Shown piece after piece: positions 1-8,605 of a stretch of 64,000 bases of DNA. Numbering within the stretch: position 1 is the stretch's first letter; every line of letters begins with the position of its first letter. Origin of the DNA: Duganella sp. Root1480D1 (lineage in GTDB: Bacteria > Pseudomonadota > Gammaproteobacteria > Burkholderiales > Burkholderiaceae_D); NCBI RefSeq assembly GCF_001427305.1, contig NZ_LMFZ01000006.1, positions 95,334 to 159,333 of the forward strand. The letters are read 5' to 3'. The notes below the pieces were generated by a model. The model did not search any database. It had not been told where the DNA came from and saw only the letters and a program-made list of their open reading frames with translations. The translations under genes were made by a program, and so were the position numbers.

Positions 1-822
1 CAACTGGATGCGAGCCGATTCGAGCAGGTCGACGACTGGCTGCAGCTCGGCGTCCACCGACACCAGTTTGCCGAGCCGCGACGCGACGGTGGTGACCTGC
101 GAAAGCACTGGATGATCTTCCGCTTCGGATAGCACGCCCAGTGCTTCCTGCGCGCCTTCCAGCAGGCTGGCCGCATGCGACAGGCGCGAATGTTCATTGC
201 CGATTTCCGTCCACTCGCCTTTTTTCGGCGCCAGCTTGTCCAGTTCCGTTACCTGCCACTCCAGGCGTTCGCGCTCGAACTGCAGGTTGGCCGCGTTGGC
301 CTCGTATTCTTCCAACTGCTTCGACAAAGCGCGCCAGGCGCGATATGCCGCCGTCACTTCGCGCACATTGGCGCCGCTCTGGTTATCCAGAAGTTCGCGC
401 TGCGAATCGGCTTTCAGCAGCGACTGGTGCGCGTGCTGTCCGTGGATGTCCACCAGCATATCGCCCAGCTCCCGCAATTGCCCCGCCGTCGCAGCCACGC
501 CGTTGATGAAGGCCTTGGAACGGCCAGCGTTGTCGATCACACGCCGCAGCAATGCGCCGCCCTCCTCCACCGCGAACTCATTCGCCACGAGCCAGTCTTG
601 TGCCTGTTCGGTCAGCGCGAAGTCGGCGGTGATGTCGGCCTTGGCAGCGCCTTCGCGCACCATGCTGCCATCGCCCCGGCCACCCAGCGCCAGCGTCAGT
701 GCATCAATCAGGATGGATTTACCGGCACCGGTTTCGCCGGTGAAGACTGTGAAGCCAGGGGAAAATTCAAGCTCAATCGAATCGACAATAACGAAATCGC
801 GGATGGACAGGGTTCGAAGCAT
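1..822 (-). CDS. recN: DNA repair protein RecN, N-terminal part (runs off the window)
   Basis: RecN is an SMC-like ATPase that acts early in double-strand break repair. The visible 274 residues start MLRTLSIRDFVIVDSIELEF and carry a Walker A motif GETGAGKS at about residues 29-36. A region typical of RecN follows (LVDIHGQHAHQSLL), and then the start of the coiled coil. The C-terminal half, with Walker B, lies beyond base 1. The ATG shares its A with the TGA of nadK (TGATG), so the two genes are probably translationally coupled. A consensus LexA box lies upstream of nadK, which fits recN being a classic SOS gene. The partial state is caused only by the window edge. Confidence 0.95.
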   Translation of the reverse strand, partial: MLRTLSIRDFVIVDSIELEFSPGFTVFTGETGAGKSILIDALTLALGGRGDGSMVREGAAKADITADFALTEQAQDWLVANEFAVEEGGALLRRVIDNAGRSKAFINGVAATAGQLRELGDMLVDIHGQHAHQSLLKADSQRELLDNQSGANVREVTAAYRAWRALSKQLEEYEANAANLQFERERLEWQVTELDKLAPKKGEWTEIGNEHSRLSHAASLLEGAQEALGVLSEAEDHPVLSQVTTVASRLGKLVSVDAELQPVVDLLESARIQL

Positions 823-1721
823 CAGATTTTGCCGTCAGTAGAAGGGTATTCGTTCCAGTGCAGCTTTTCGCGCAGGGTGTTGTAGTAGCTCCAGCCCTCC
901 GGATGCAGGAAGGTGATAGTGTGCGGCGACAGGCGGATATGAATCTGGTCGCCATTCGCCAGGCTGGCGAAAGTCTGCATGTCAAAGTTCACAGTGGTGT
1001 CTTTGCCGCGCTTGATCTCGATCACGATTTCGCTGGAATCGGGCAGCACGATCGGGCGGTTGGACAGCGCGTGCGGTGCAATCGGCACCATGACGATGCC
1101 GCCCAGGGTTGGATGCAGCAGCGGGCCGCCGGCCGACAGCGCATAGGCGGTGGAGCCGGTCGGGGTGGAGATGATCAAGCCGTCTGAACGCTGGTTGTAC
1201 ATGAACTGGTTGTCGACATCGACGCTCAGTTCCACCATGCCGGCGCCGGCGCCGCGCGACACCACGACGTCGTTGACGGCAGTGCCGAAGAAGATCGCCT
1301 TTCCTTCGCGCATGACGCGGCCTTCCAGCAGTGTGCGGCGTTCAGCCTTGTGCGTGCCGCCGAGGATGCGGCCCAGCACGGGCAGCATGTCTTCCTGGCG
1401 GATGTCGGTCATGAAGCCGAGGCGGCCCTGGTTGATGCCAATCAGCGGCGTATCGTAGGACGCGAGCTGGCGCGCGATGCCCAGCATGGTGCCGTCGCCG
1501 CCCATCACGACTACAGCGTCGGCGCGCTCGCCAATGCCCTGCACGCTCATCGAGGGGATATCCGAGATGGCGAGGTGCTCGGCCGTGTCCGCCTCCAGCA
1601 CCACGCTGTACCCGCCCTGCTTCAGGAAGTCCAACACATCGCGCACCGGTTCTTCGATGCCGGTGGTATTGGGGCGGACAACCAAGGCAATCGTGTTGTA
1701 CATCGGATGCGTAGCGGACAT
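822..1721 (-). CDS. nadK: NAD kinase
   Basis: Phosphorylates NAD to NADP using ATP or polyphosphate in the cytoplasm. The 299-residue protein has the NAD kinase signature GGDGTM (about residues 74-79), then INQGRLGFMTDI (about 96-107) and TPTGSTAYALSAGGP (about 186-200), all family hallmarks. I chose the ATG at 1721, with CGAGAT a few bases upstream. A longer frame with 17 extra cysteine/histidine-rich residues looks non-coding, and a second ATG lies six codons in. The nadK-recN pairing is common in betaproteobacteria, and the genes overlap by one base. The SOS box about 100 bases upstream suggests nadK is induced with recN. Confidence 0.95.
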   Translation of the reverse strand: MSATHPMYNTIALVVRPNTTGIEEPVRDVLDFLKQGGYSVVLEADTAEHLAISDIPSMSVQGIGERADAVVVMGGDGTMLGIARQLASYDTPLIGINQGRLGFMTDIRQEDMLPVLGRILGGTHKAERRTLLEGRVMREGKAIFFGTAVNDVVVSRGAGAGMVELSVDVDNQFMYNQRSDGLIISTPTGSTAYALSAGGPLLHPTLGGIVMVPIAPHALSNRPIVLPDSSEIVIEIKRGKDTTVNFDMQTFASLANGDQIHIRLSPHTITFLHPEGWSYYNTLREKLHWNEYPSTDGKI

Positions 1722-1821
1722 ATAAATCTCGGTCAAAATATGGGGGTGGCAACACGCAGCAGAGTAACCCATAATGCTTGCTCATGCCATGCATTGCGAC
1801 GCTGGCCGATACGCTAATAAA

Positions 1822-1841
1822 TACTGTATGTTTGCACAGTA
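1822..1841. promoter_or_regulatory. LexA (SOS) box
   Basis: The 20 bases TACTGTATGTTTGCACAGTA fit the CTG-N10-CAG consensus of gamma/betaproteobacterial LexA boxes, with a near-palindromic flank. The box sits between divergent nadK-recN (minus) and a glyoxalase-like gene (plus). It overlaps the -10 of a predicted minus-strand promoter and ends eight bases before the Shine-Dalgarno of the plus-strand gene, so LexA could repress both directions. Confidence 0.85.
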
Positions 1842-1867
1842 TATAACAAGGGAGACTGGAATGGCAA
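1838..1867 (-). promoter_or_regulatory. Predicted sigma-70 promoter of nadK-recN
   Basis: On the minus strand TTGCCA (1862-1867) and TATACT (1838-1843) are separated by 18 bases and match the -35 and -10 consensus at five of six positions each. The -10 lies on the edge of the LexA box. Transcription would begin near 1831, giving a leader of about 110 bases before nadK. This is inferred from sequence only. Confidence 0.55.
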
Positions 1868-2238
1868 AAGCATTGGGCATTGGCGGGATTTTCTTCAAGT
1901 CCAAGGACCCGCAAGCGCTGATGGCCTGGTACCAGGCTTGCCTGGGCTTGCCCGCCGAGGCCAAGGAATACGCTTCCTTCGCTCCGGCCACGATGCCGTC
2001 GAATGGCGCTACGGTGTTCAGCCCCTTCAAAAGCACGACTTCCTATTTCGCCCCGTCCAAACGCGAGTTCATGATCAATTTCATTGTGGATGACCTGGAC
2101 GGCGCGCTGAAACAGGTCGCCGATGGCGGCGGCACTTTGGTGGGCGATGTCCAGTCCTTCGACTACGGCCGCTTTGGCTGGTTTATCGATCCGGACGGGA
2201 ATAAGGTCGAACTGTGGCAGCCGACAGCTGCGGAATGA
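1861..2238 (+). CDS. Glyoxalase/bleomycin-resistance fold protein (VOC family)
   Basis: A 125-residue single-domain vicinal-oxygen-chelate protein. It begins with the beta strand GIGGIFFKSKDPQALMAWY and ends with the canonical FIDPDGNKVELWQP strand. The substrate cannot be inferred: proteins of this class include lyases, dioxygenases and resistance proteins. The start at 1861 is chosen because AGGGAG lies seven bases upstream, and the residues encoded further upstream do not fit the family. A LexA box ends 20 bases before the start codon, so unusually for this family it may be DNA-damage-inducible. Confidence 0.85.
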   Translation: MAKALGIGGIFFKSKDPQALMAWYQACLGLPAEAKEYASFAPATMPSNGATVFSPFKSTTSYFAPSKREFMINFIVDDLDGALKQVADGGGTLVGDVQSFDYGRFGWFIDPDGNKVELWQPTAAE

Positions 2239-2367
2239 GGAACTGACCGGGCGCGAGGAACGTTTGGCGTACTGATCCATCTCAAATGCAGGCCATCTGC
2301 GGCTTTCCAGGCGGCAAGGTGCGGTAGAATTCAAGCTATCGAGAGATTTGCTCCCCTTTGCCGCGCC

Positions 2368-2811
2368 ATGGATTCCGTATCAGAAGCCCAATTTGAACTT
2401 GACCAGATGCGCCTCCAGGCCAAGCGGCAGTTGCTTGGGACGGTGGTCTTGGGTGTCATGGCGGGCCTGCTGGCGTTTGTCGGCCAGAGTGCGCTGGGCC
2501 AGGCGCGGCCCCTGCTGGAAGGTTCTTTCGGGTCTTGGCAATCGTTCTACACTTTCGTGCTGTGGGCACTGGCGATCGCGTGGGTGGTGGCGCTGGCCCA
2601 GCAAGCCATCCACCTCCAGAACATCAGCGAGCGCTTCGAATCGCAGCGCCGCCTGGACAGCGTCTACGCCGAGCGCGCCGCCAAGGCACAAGCTGCCGAA
2701 GAAGACCGCCAGCGCCAGCGCGCCGAGACCGAAGCCCGCCAGGCTGCCGAACGCACACGTCGCCAGAACAAAAACGCCCGCAGCACCAAATTCGACTTCT
2801 GGCAGGAATAG
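2368..2811 (+). CDS. Hypothetical membrane protein with charged coiled-coil tail
   Basis: 147 residues of unknown function. After a short amphipathic N-terminus there are two hydrophobic segments (about residues 23-42 and 60-80). A highly charged, Glu/Arg/Gln/Ala-rich helix, likely a coiled coil, runs from about 88 to 137 and ends in TKFDFWQE. The expected topology is two transmembrane helices with a long cytoplasmic helix. It lies six bases upstream of another small membrane protein on the same strand, so they are probably co-transcribed. No family recognised. Confidence 0.7.
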   Translation: MDSVSEAQFELDQMRLQAKRQLLGTVVLGVMAGLLAFVGQSALGQARPLLEGSFGSWQSFYTFVLWALAIAWVVALAQQAIHLQNISERFESQRRLDSVYAERAAKAQAAEEDRQRQRAETEARQAAERTRRQNKNARSTKFDFWQE

Positions 2812-2817
2812 CGAAAC

Positions 2818-3228
2818 GTGGCCGACAACCTGTACGCTCCGCCGCGTTCCGACTTGAGCGCTGGCGACCAGCACAAGCGTCCTGTCCCGGTCTACCTGAT
2901 CGCGGCCTTGTGCACGTTCCAGCTTGGCGCATTGATTTACCTGGTATCCAGCGGCTGGCAACAGCTCGATTTAGCCATTTCAACCGGTACCCTGTCGCCA
3001 GTTGCGTTCCTGGCGGGATTTCTCTTCCCGCTGTTTCATTTCACGTCTGCAATGCTACTCTTCTTCATGAGGAAAGCCGGCGCCTATGCGTTCGGAGCTT
3101 ACCTCGCATGGAGTGTCGTCAGGCTGTTCACCAACAACCACGGACCGACGACGCTGGCCGACTTCGCGCTGACCGTCGTGATTACTGCTTATAGCGTGTG
3201 GCTGTATCGCCGTGGATCACTCAAATAA
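2818..3228 (+). CDS. Hypothetical small integral membrane protein
   Basis: 136 residues starting at a GTG, chosen because it directly follows the preceding gene and begins ADNLYAPPRSDL. That N-terminal NPYAPP-like motif is seen at the start of many small uncharacterised bacterial membrane proteins. About four hydrophobic segments follow (around residues 25-45, 60-82, 88-104 and 112-130). The C-terminus overlaps the next gene by 17 bases. No function can be assigned. Confidence 0.7.
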   Translation: MADNLYAPPRSDLSAGDQHKRPVPVYLIAALCTFQLGALIYLVSSGWQQLDLAISTGTLSPVAFLAGFLFPLFHFTSAMLLFFMRKAGAYAFGAYLAWSVVRLFTNNHGPTTLADFALTVVITAYSVWLYRRGSLK

Positions 3229-3907
3229 AGAGTTAAAGCACACCATCGTCATGTTGCCCGGCATGGACGGGACGGGCGAGCTTTTCGCGCCATTCATCGC
3301 AGCGCTCGGCGGGGAATTCGATGTGCGCGTGGTGAGGTATCCGGGCGACCATTGCGGCGGGTACGAGCAGCTGGAGGCGCTTGCCCGGGCGGCGATTCCT
3401 TCCGACCGACCTTATGTTCTTCTGGGCGAGTCATTTTCGGGGCCGATTGCAATCTCAATTGCGGCATCGGCACCGGGCCGGTTGCAAGGATTGGTGTTGT
3501 GCTGCACGTTTGCGCGCAGCCCGAGGCCAGGACTGGCGGTATTGAAGGGGCTATTCGGCTTAATCCCGCTGAAAGCGCTGCCGGCAAGCTGGCTGGTCGA
3601 TACCCGGATGCGGGCGCCGTTCAAAGCGGCATTGAGGCTAGTGAGTTCCGCTGCACTGAAGGCGCGCATGCGTGCGGTGCTGGCGGTCGATGTCAGCGAC
3701 CGGCTGGAGAAATGCGCCGTGCCGATTCTTTACTTGCGTGCGACGCGCGACTGGCTGGTGCCGCGTGCGGCGGCAACGCTGGTAGCGCAGCTCAAACCGG
3801 CCACCGCGGTGACCGAATTCGATGCACCGCACTTCCTGCTGCAAACAGTACCGGAGCAGGCCGCGCGCGAAGTCGCGGCCTTTGTACGGCTTAGTGGGCA
3901 GAGATAA
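3212..3907 (+). CDS. Alpha/beta hydrolase
   Basis: A 231-residue alpha/beta-hydrolase-fold protein. The oxyanion region MLPGMDGTGELFAPF is followed by the nucleophile elbow GESFSG (Ser at about residue 74). A DWLVPRAAA segment likely carries the acid, and DAPHFLL the catalytic His (about residue 208). The N-terminus looks like thioesterase or small esterase relatives, but the substrate is unknown. It starts at a GTG inside the end of the preceding gene. The 3' end overlaps the convergent DUF3667 gene by 17 bases. Confidence 0.8.
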   Translation: MDHSNKELKHTIVMLPGMDGTGELFAPFIAALGGEFDVRVVRYPGDHCGGYEQLEALARAAIPSDRPYVLLGESFSGPIAISIAASAPGRLQGLVLCCTFARSPRPGLAVLKGLFGLIPLKALPASWLVDTRMRAPFKAALRLVSSAALKARMRAVLAVDVSDRLEKCAVPILYLRATRDWLVPRAAATLVAQLKPATAVTEFDAPHFLLQTVPEQAAREVAAFVRLSGQR

Positions 3908-4748
3908 TCCCCAGCCCCATCACGCCGAGGACGGCGATTGCCAGCGAAACGCCGTGCAGCAGGCCAAGCAGAACCCAGCGCCAGAAGGTTCCCCACTTGC
4001 CTTTCTGGTAGACGCGCTGCATCGCCCACGGCAGGTAGCCCGCCACCCAACAGAGCGCAACAAACTTCAGGAATCCGTCGGGCAGGAAGATAAATACGCC
4101 AAGCATCACGAAGGCGAATGCATTGCTATGCAGCGCAAACAGCATATGCTCGCCGTACTTTTTGCCGGTGCCGAGGTAGAGCAATTTGAGCCACAATGCA
4201 AATACCGGCATCAGCAGGAAGATCGCGTAGGGCGCGTATTTATAGAAGCCTGCCTGCATCACGGCGCTCTTCTCGTGGTCATTCATCCTGTCGAAGCGCT
4301 CGATGGAGTGGGAGATGCCGGGCGTCTCCTTTTGCAGTACCTGCTGCAGCCTTTCGTTGACAATCGCAGGCTGCTCTTTCGCCGGAGCGACCTGCTGCGT
4401 CGCGCCCGGAGGCAGCGGACGGGGATCAACTGTCGCAACGCCGGCATCGCTGAACTTCAGCACGGCGAAGAAAATGATGCTGAGCGAGAGGTACAGCCGC
4501 AACGGTTCAACGTAACGCTTGCGGCGCCCGGCCACGTATTCCGCGGTCAGCAAGCCGGGGCGGAACAGCAGGCGCGTGATCGTGCCCCACAGGCGCCCCT
4601 CCAGCGCAACGTAGTGGCCAATGAACTCGTGCATGAACTCGCTGAAGCTTGGCGCATGCAGGTGGGTCTCCTGCCCGCACATATGGCAGAAGTTTCCGGA
4701 AGTGGTGGCGCCGCAGTTGCGGCAAGTATTGTCGGTGGCGATATCCAT
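3891..4748 (-). CDS. DUF3667-type membrane protein with N-terminal zinc ribbon
   Basis: 285 residues. Two CxxC pairs (Cys9/Cys12 and Cys21/Cys24) form a zinc-ribbon-like knuckle. A conserved segment FSEFMHEFIGHYVALEGRLW follows, then several transmembrane helices (about residues 85-105, 170-192, 205-222, 225-243 and 258-280). This order of ribbon, FxHEF motif and membrane bundle is that of DUF3667 proteins, whose function is unknown. A Pro/Gln-rich loop at about 105-140 is likely extracytoplasmic. It converges on the alpha/beta hydrolase gene, and the ends overlap by 17 bases. Confidence 0.8.
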   Translation of the reverse strand: MDIATDNTCRNCGATTSGNFCHMCGQETHLHAPSFSEFMHEFIGHYVALEGRLWGTITRLLFRPGLLTAEYVAGRRKRYVEPLRLYLSLSIIFFAVLKFSDAGVATVDPRPLPPGATQQVAPAKEQPAIVNERLQQVLQKETPGISHSIERFDRMNDHEKSAVMQAGFYKYAPYAIFLLMPVFALWLKLLYLGTGKKYGEHMLFALHSNAFAFVMLGVFIFLPDGFLKFVALCWVAGYLPWAMQRVYQKGKWGTFWRWVLLGLLHGVSLAIAVLGVMGLGIISAH

Positions 4749-4837
4749 ATTGCAATGCTACCCGTGGAATTGCTTCTGTTCAAGCTGGCGACCGCCGCTG
4801 CAAGCCTTCGCTACCATGAATTGAGGAGGACGACACC

Positions 4838-5098
4838 ATGGAACCGAACAGCAAGGACCGCAAGGTCAACACGCAGACGCCCGTGGACCGCAGCGCCGGC
4901 AAGCGCCTACCGCACGAGCGCGACGAGTCGCCGCAGGGCGCAACCCAGCAGAAGACGCGCAGCGTGATCCGCCAGGCAGCGGAAGATGTCGAGCAGGGCC
5001 TGGTCGACACCGATTTGCACGGCAAGCCAGGCCTGCAAAAGCCGCAGGCCGGCAGCGAGTCGAAGGCGCATCCCCTTCCCGGCACCAAACGCGATTGA
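4838..5098 (+). CDS. Small hydrophilic hypothetical protein
   Basis: 86 residues, highly charged and low-complexity, with no membrane segment or cysteine. It looks intrinsically disordered. The start has a strong GAGGAGG Shine-Dalgarno. The stop is eight bases before the ATG of the PQQ-type dehydrogenase gene, so the two are likely co-transcribed. I recognise no family. Confidence 0.65.
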   Translation: MEPNSKDRKVNTQTPVDRSAGKRLPHERDESPQGATQQKTRSVIRQAAEDVEQGLVDTDLHGKPGLQKPQAGSESKAHPLPGTKRD

Positions 5099-5106
5099 GG
5101 CCCGCC

Positions 5107-6429
5107 ATGCGAACCGCCACCCTTTCGCTCGCAGCTTGCGCCGCAGCACTGGCCCAATATGCACTGGCCCAATACGCACTGGCGCAGAGCTACCCGGCAA
5201 GCTGGGGCCCCAACCCTAGCCTGCCGGAGCCAAACAAAAAGCTGATCCCGACCGTCAACGTGGCGCCGGTCGAACGCTGGAAGGGCGACGACAAGCCGCT
5301 GCCCGCCTCGGGTTTCAGCGTCAGCGCCTATGCGCGCGACCTCGACCACCCGCGCTGGCTGTACGTGCTGCCGAATGGCGACGTGCTGGTCGCCGAGACG
5401 GCCGCGCCGCCCAAGCCGGAAGATGGCAAAGGCATCAAGGGCGCCATCATGAAGCACGAAATGAAAAAGGCCGGGTCGGTCACGCCTTCCGCCAACCGCA
5501 TCACGCTGTTGCGCGATATCGACGAACGCGGCGTGGCAAAAACGCGCGGCACCTTTATCAAGGACCTCAACTCGCCCTTCGGCATGGTGCTGGTCGACAA
5601 GGACCTGTACGTCGCCAATACCGACGCCGTAGTGCGCTTCCCCTACAACGAGGGGGCAACTTCCATCAGCGCGGCAGGCATCAAGGTGCTGGACCTGCCG
5701 GCCGGCCCGATCAACCACCACTGGACCAAGAACATCACGGCCAGCCCGGATGGCCGCTTCCTGTATGTGACGGTGGGCTCGAACAGCAACGTCGCAGAGA
5801 ACGGCATGGATAAGGAAGAAGGCCGCGCCGCGATCTGGGAATATGAGCGCGCCACCGGCAAGTCACGCCTGTTCGCAACAGGCCTGCGCAACGCAAACGG
5901 CATGGCGTGGGAGCCGAAAACCAAGGCGCTGTGGACGGTGGTCAACGAGCGCGATGAACTGGGCGAGGACCTGGTACCGGACTACCTGACCTCCGTGAAG
6001 GATGGCGCCTTTTATGGCTGGCCCTACAGCTACTATGGCCAGCGCGTCGACACGCGCGTCAAGTCGCCGCGCCCGGACCTGGTGGCCAAGGCCGTGATGC
6101 CGGATTACGCGCTGGGCGGGCACACCGCCTCCCTCGGCCTCGCTTTCTATGATGCCAAGCTGTTCCCGGCAAGCTGGCAAGGCGGCGCCTTCATCGGCCA
6201 GCACGGCTCATGGAACCGCAAGGAATTCAGCGGCTACAAAGTCGCCTTCGTGCCGTTTGCCGAAGGGCGTCCATCCGGGCCGCCGGTGGACTTCCTGTCT
6301 GGCTTCCTGACGCGCGACGGCAAGGCCAAGGGCCGGCCGGTAGGCGTGGCGGTGGATAAAACGGGGGCCTTGCTGGTGGCGGACGACGTGGGCAACGTGG
6401 TATGGCGCGTGGTGCCGGCGGGTCGCTGA
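5107..6429 (+). CDS. PQQ-dependent sugar (sorbosone-type) dehydrogenase homologue, exported
   Basis: About 440 residues. A signal peptide ([17 protein letters not shown]...) is followed by a six-bladed beta-propeller typical of soluble glucose/sorbosone dehydrogenases, with the repeating pattern [31 protein letters not shown] and [11 protein letters not shown]. Family members oxidise sugars or aldoses in the periplasm with PQQ. Whether this one binds PQQ is not shown. The start at 5107 has GAGG upstream; a TTG four codons earlier is less likely. The signal peptide region contains three tandem 15-base repeats. Confidence 0.85.
   Translation: MRTATLSLAACAAALAQYALAQYALAQSYPASWGPNPSLPEPNKKLIPTVNVAPVERWKGDDKPLPASGFSVSAYARDLDHPRWLYVLPNGDVLVAETAAPPKPEDGKGIKGAIMKHEMKKAGSVTPSANRITLLRDIDERGVAKTRGTFIKDLNSPFGMVLVDKDLYVANTDAVVRFPYNEGATSISAAGIKVLDLPAGPINHHWTKNITASPDGRFLYVTVGSNSNVAENGMDKEEGRAAIWEYERATGKSRLFATGLRNANGMAWEPKTKALWTVVNERDELGEDLVPDYLTSVKDGAFYGWPYSYYGQRVDTRVKSPRPDLVAKAVMPDYALGGHTASLGLAFYDAKLFPASWQGGAFIGQHGSWNRKEFSGYKVAFVPFAEGRPSGPPVDFLSGFLTRDGKAKGRPVGVAVDKTGALLVADDVGNVVWRVVPAGR
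5146..5190 (+). repeat. Three tandem 15-base repeats in a signal peptide
   Basis: Three consecutive 15-base units at 5146-5160, 5161-5175 and 5176-5190 begin GCACTGGC and encode [10 protein letters not shown] and ALAQS. Units one and two differ at one base. They lie at the expected signal peptidase cleavage region, so each unit supplies a possible ALA-Q cleavage site. Confidence 0.9.
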
Positions 6430-6450
6430 GAAAACCAATACAATGTAGCC

Positions 6451-6861
6451 ATGCGAATCCTACACACGATGCTGCGGGTTGGTGACCTGCAGCGCTCCAT
6501 CGACTTCTACACCAAGGTGCTGGGCATGAAACTTCTGCGCACCAGCGACAATCCCGAATACAAGTACACGCTGGCCTTCCTCGGCTACGGGCACAACCCG
6601 GAGCATGCGGAACTGGAGCTGACGTATAACTATGGCGTCGAGAAATACGATATGGGCAATGCCTACGGCCATATCGCCATTTCCGCGACCGACATCGTTT
6701 CCGCCTGCGAGGCAGTGCGCGCCAATGGCGGCAATGTCACGCGCGAGCCGGGCCCGGTAAAAGGCGGCACTACCGTGATTGCGTTTGTGACTGACCCGGA
6801 CGGGTACAAGATCGAACTGATCGAACGCAGTTTCGACGGCCAGGGAGCCGGATTGCGTTGA
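6451..6861 (+). CDS. gloA: Lactoylglutathione lyase (glyoxalase I)
   Basis: Converts the methylglyoxal-glutathione hemithioacetal to S-lactoylglutathione. The 136-residue protein starts [26 protein letters not shown]. It contains [22 protein letters not shown] and ends with [12 protein letters not shown], all diagnostic of GloA. His6, the Glu of LELTYN, the His of YGHIA and the Glu of KIELIER are the expected metal ligands. Length and motifs match the short nickel-type enzymes. It is probably a single gene, followed by a strong hairpin shared with convergent tolC. Confidence 0.95.
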   Translation: MRILHTMLRVGDLQRSIDFYTKVLGMKLLRTSDNPEYKYTLAFLGYGHNPEHAELELTYNYGVEKYDMGNAYGHIAISATDIVSACEAVRANGGNVTREPGPVKGGTTVIAFVTDPDGYKIELIERSFDGQGAGLR

Positions 6862-6882
6862 GGTGACTTCCCGCGGAGACTT

Positions 6883-6910
6883 GCCGCGGCGCCTTGCTTG
6901 GCGCCGCGGC
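6883..6910. terminator. Bidirectional hairpin between gloA and tolC
   Basis: An 11-bp perfect stem (GCCGCGGCGCC with its complement) around the six-base loop TTGCTT lies between the convergent stops of gloA and tolC. There is no T-run, so it may act by Rho-assisted termination or as an mRNA 3'-end stabiliser in both directions. Confidence 0.7.
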
Positions 6911-6921
6911 GACATTGATGC

Positions 6922-8229
6922 TTAGTGGTCCAGCAGGGCGTTGATCGGCTCCAGGTCTTCTTCCCTGAGCGAACCAGCCGCCGACTTCAGGCGCAAGCCA
7001 TTCATGATGGTGTCGTAACGCGCCTTCGACAGGTCTTTCTGCGTGGTGTACAACTGGCGCTGTGCATTCAGCACGTCGATGTTGATACGCACGCCCACCT
7101 GGTAACCCAGCTTGTTCGACTCCAGTGCGGACTTGGACGACACTTCCGCCGCTTCCAGTGCCTTGACCTGGGCCAGGCCACTGTTCACGCCGAGGAAAGC
7201 CTGGCGCGCGGTCTGTGCCGCCTGGCGGCGCGAAGCTTCCAGGTCGTTGCGGGCCTTGTCTTCCAGGGCGATCGATTCGCGCACCTTGCTGGTCACGGCG
7301 AAGCCGTTGAAGATCGGGATGCTCCAGGTCACGCCGATGGCGTTGTTGTTGGCCAGCGAAGCGCCGCTCACCGAATTGCGGGTCTTCTGCGCCACCAGGT
7401 CCAGCGTCGGCATGTGGCCTGCACGCTGCTTGCTGATTTCACGCTTGGCGATTTCCACATTCAGCTTGGCGCCGGTCACGCCGTAGTTCTGTTCTTCTGC
7501 CGCCGACACCCACGGCTCCAGCGTTGCCGGCTGCGGGCTGGCGACAGTCACGCCGGTGCGCAGCGGTGCCAGTGCACCAGGCGCCTGGCCGATGATCTGC
7601 TGCAGTGCGGTACGCTTCACTTCCAGATCGTTCTGGGCCGCGAATTCCTGCGCCACCACCAGGTCGTATGCTGCTTGCGCTTCGTGCGTGTCGGTGATGG
7701 TCTGGGTGCCCACTTCGAAATTGCGCTTGGCAGATGCCAGCTGCTCGGTGGTGGCCGCCTTCTGCGCCTGGGTCGCGGTCAGGTTGTCCTGTGCGGTCAG
7801 CACGTCGAAGTAGGCCTGCGACACGCGCAGGATCACGTCTTGCTGCGCTTGCGCAAACACGGCTTCCGCTGCGGCGGTGGACAGCTTGCCCTGCTGGTAG
7901 TTTTCCCAGTTGGCCCAGCGGAACAGGGGCTGGGTCAATTGCAGCTGCATCGTGTGGCTGTAGTTATCCGTGTCGCCAGAGAGGCCTTTGATGCGGTCAG
8001 TCTGGTCGCCGCTGTTTTTCAAGGCAGTGCCACTGAGGCCGACAGTTGGAAGCAATTGCGAACGTCCCTGCGCCGTGCGTTCCTGGCCAGCTGCCAGCGC
8101 GGCACGGGCGCTGGCGTAAGTGGCGTCGTTGGCGAGCGCCTGTTTGTACACCTGGACCAGGTCGGCCGCCTGTGCATTCAGCGAGAACAGGGCGCTGGAT
8201 ACCAGCACGGCGAGGAGGGGTTTCTGCAT
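6922..8229 (-). CDS. tolC: TolC-family outer membrane efflux channel
   Basis: An outer-membrane trimeric channel for type I secretion and tripartite efflux. The 435-residue protein has a signal peptide MQKPLLAVLVSSALFSLNAQA, then ADLVQVYKQALANDATYASARA. Two internally repeated alpha-helical halves follow, with the TolC-typical QPLFRWANWENYQQG and SIPIFNGFAV strands. The start at 8229 is preferred because GGAG lies six bases upstream, whereas the ATG six bases earlier abuts it. It is the third gene of a pcm-rhodanese-tolC run on the minus strand, an order common in betaproteobacteria. No pump partner is adjacent. Confidence 0.92.
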   Translation of the reverse strand: MQKPLLAVLVSSALFSLNAQAADLVQVYKQALANDATYASARAALAAGQERTAQGRSQLLPTVGLSGTALKNSGDQTDRIKGLSGDTDNYSHTMQLQLTQPLFRWANWENYQQGKLSTAAAEAVFAQAQQDVILRVSQAYFDVLTAQDNLTATQAQKAATTEQLASAKRNFEVGTQTITDTHEAQAAYDLVVAQEFAAQNDLEVKRTALQQIIGQAPGALAPLRTGVTVASPQPATLEPWVSAAEEQNYGVTGAKLNVEIAKREISKQRAGHMPTLDLVAQKTRNSVSGASLANNNAIGVTWSIPIFNGFAVTSKVRESIALEDKARNDLEASRRQAAQTARQAFLGVNSGLAQVKALEAAEVSSKSALESNKLGYQVGVRINIDVLNAQRQLYTTQKDLSKARYDTIMNGLRLKSAAGSLREEDLEPINALLDH

Positions 8230-8272
8230 TTGCATCTCCGTTGGAGTCGTCAAAAAGGATTAGTTTTCGTGC

Positions 8273-8596
8273 CTAATACTGCGGCATTGAGCTGTCTACC
8301 TGCACAGCCCAGGCGTGAATCCCGCCTGTCAGATTGCTTACCTTGCTGAAACCATGATGCTCGAGGAATGCTGCCACGTTGAGGCTGCGCGCCCCGTGGT
8401 GGCAGATGCAGACGATTTCTGCATCCTCGTCGAGATCGTCGATGCGGGCCGGGATGGTCTGCATCGGCATCAGGGTCGAGCCTGCGATATGGCAGGTCTC
8501 GAATTCCCAGTTCTCGCGCACGTCCAGCAGGAAAGGCTTGCTGCGGCTTTCATCATTCAGCCAGCCAGCCAGTTCCGGTGCGGTTAAGTGCTGCAT
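8273..8596 (-). CDS. Rhodanese-like sulfurtransferase
   Basis: A 107-residue single-domain rhodanese. The substrate-binding part FLLDVRENWEFETCHIAGS precedes the active-site loop CHHGARS, whose first Cys is the predicted persulfide-carrying residue, and then GFSKVSNLTGGIHAW. GlpE-like proteins transfer sulfane sulfur; the partner here is unknown. It lies between pcm and tolC with short gaps, so it is probably in the same operon. Confidence 0.9.
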   Translation of the reverse strand: MQHLTAPELAGWLNDESRSKPFLLDVRENWEFETCHIAGSTLMPMQTIPARIDDLDEDAEIVCICHHGARSLNVAAFLEHHGFSKVSNLTGGIHAWAVQVDSSMPQY

Positions 8597-8605
8597 TGGC
8601 GTTCC

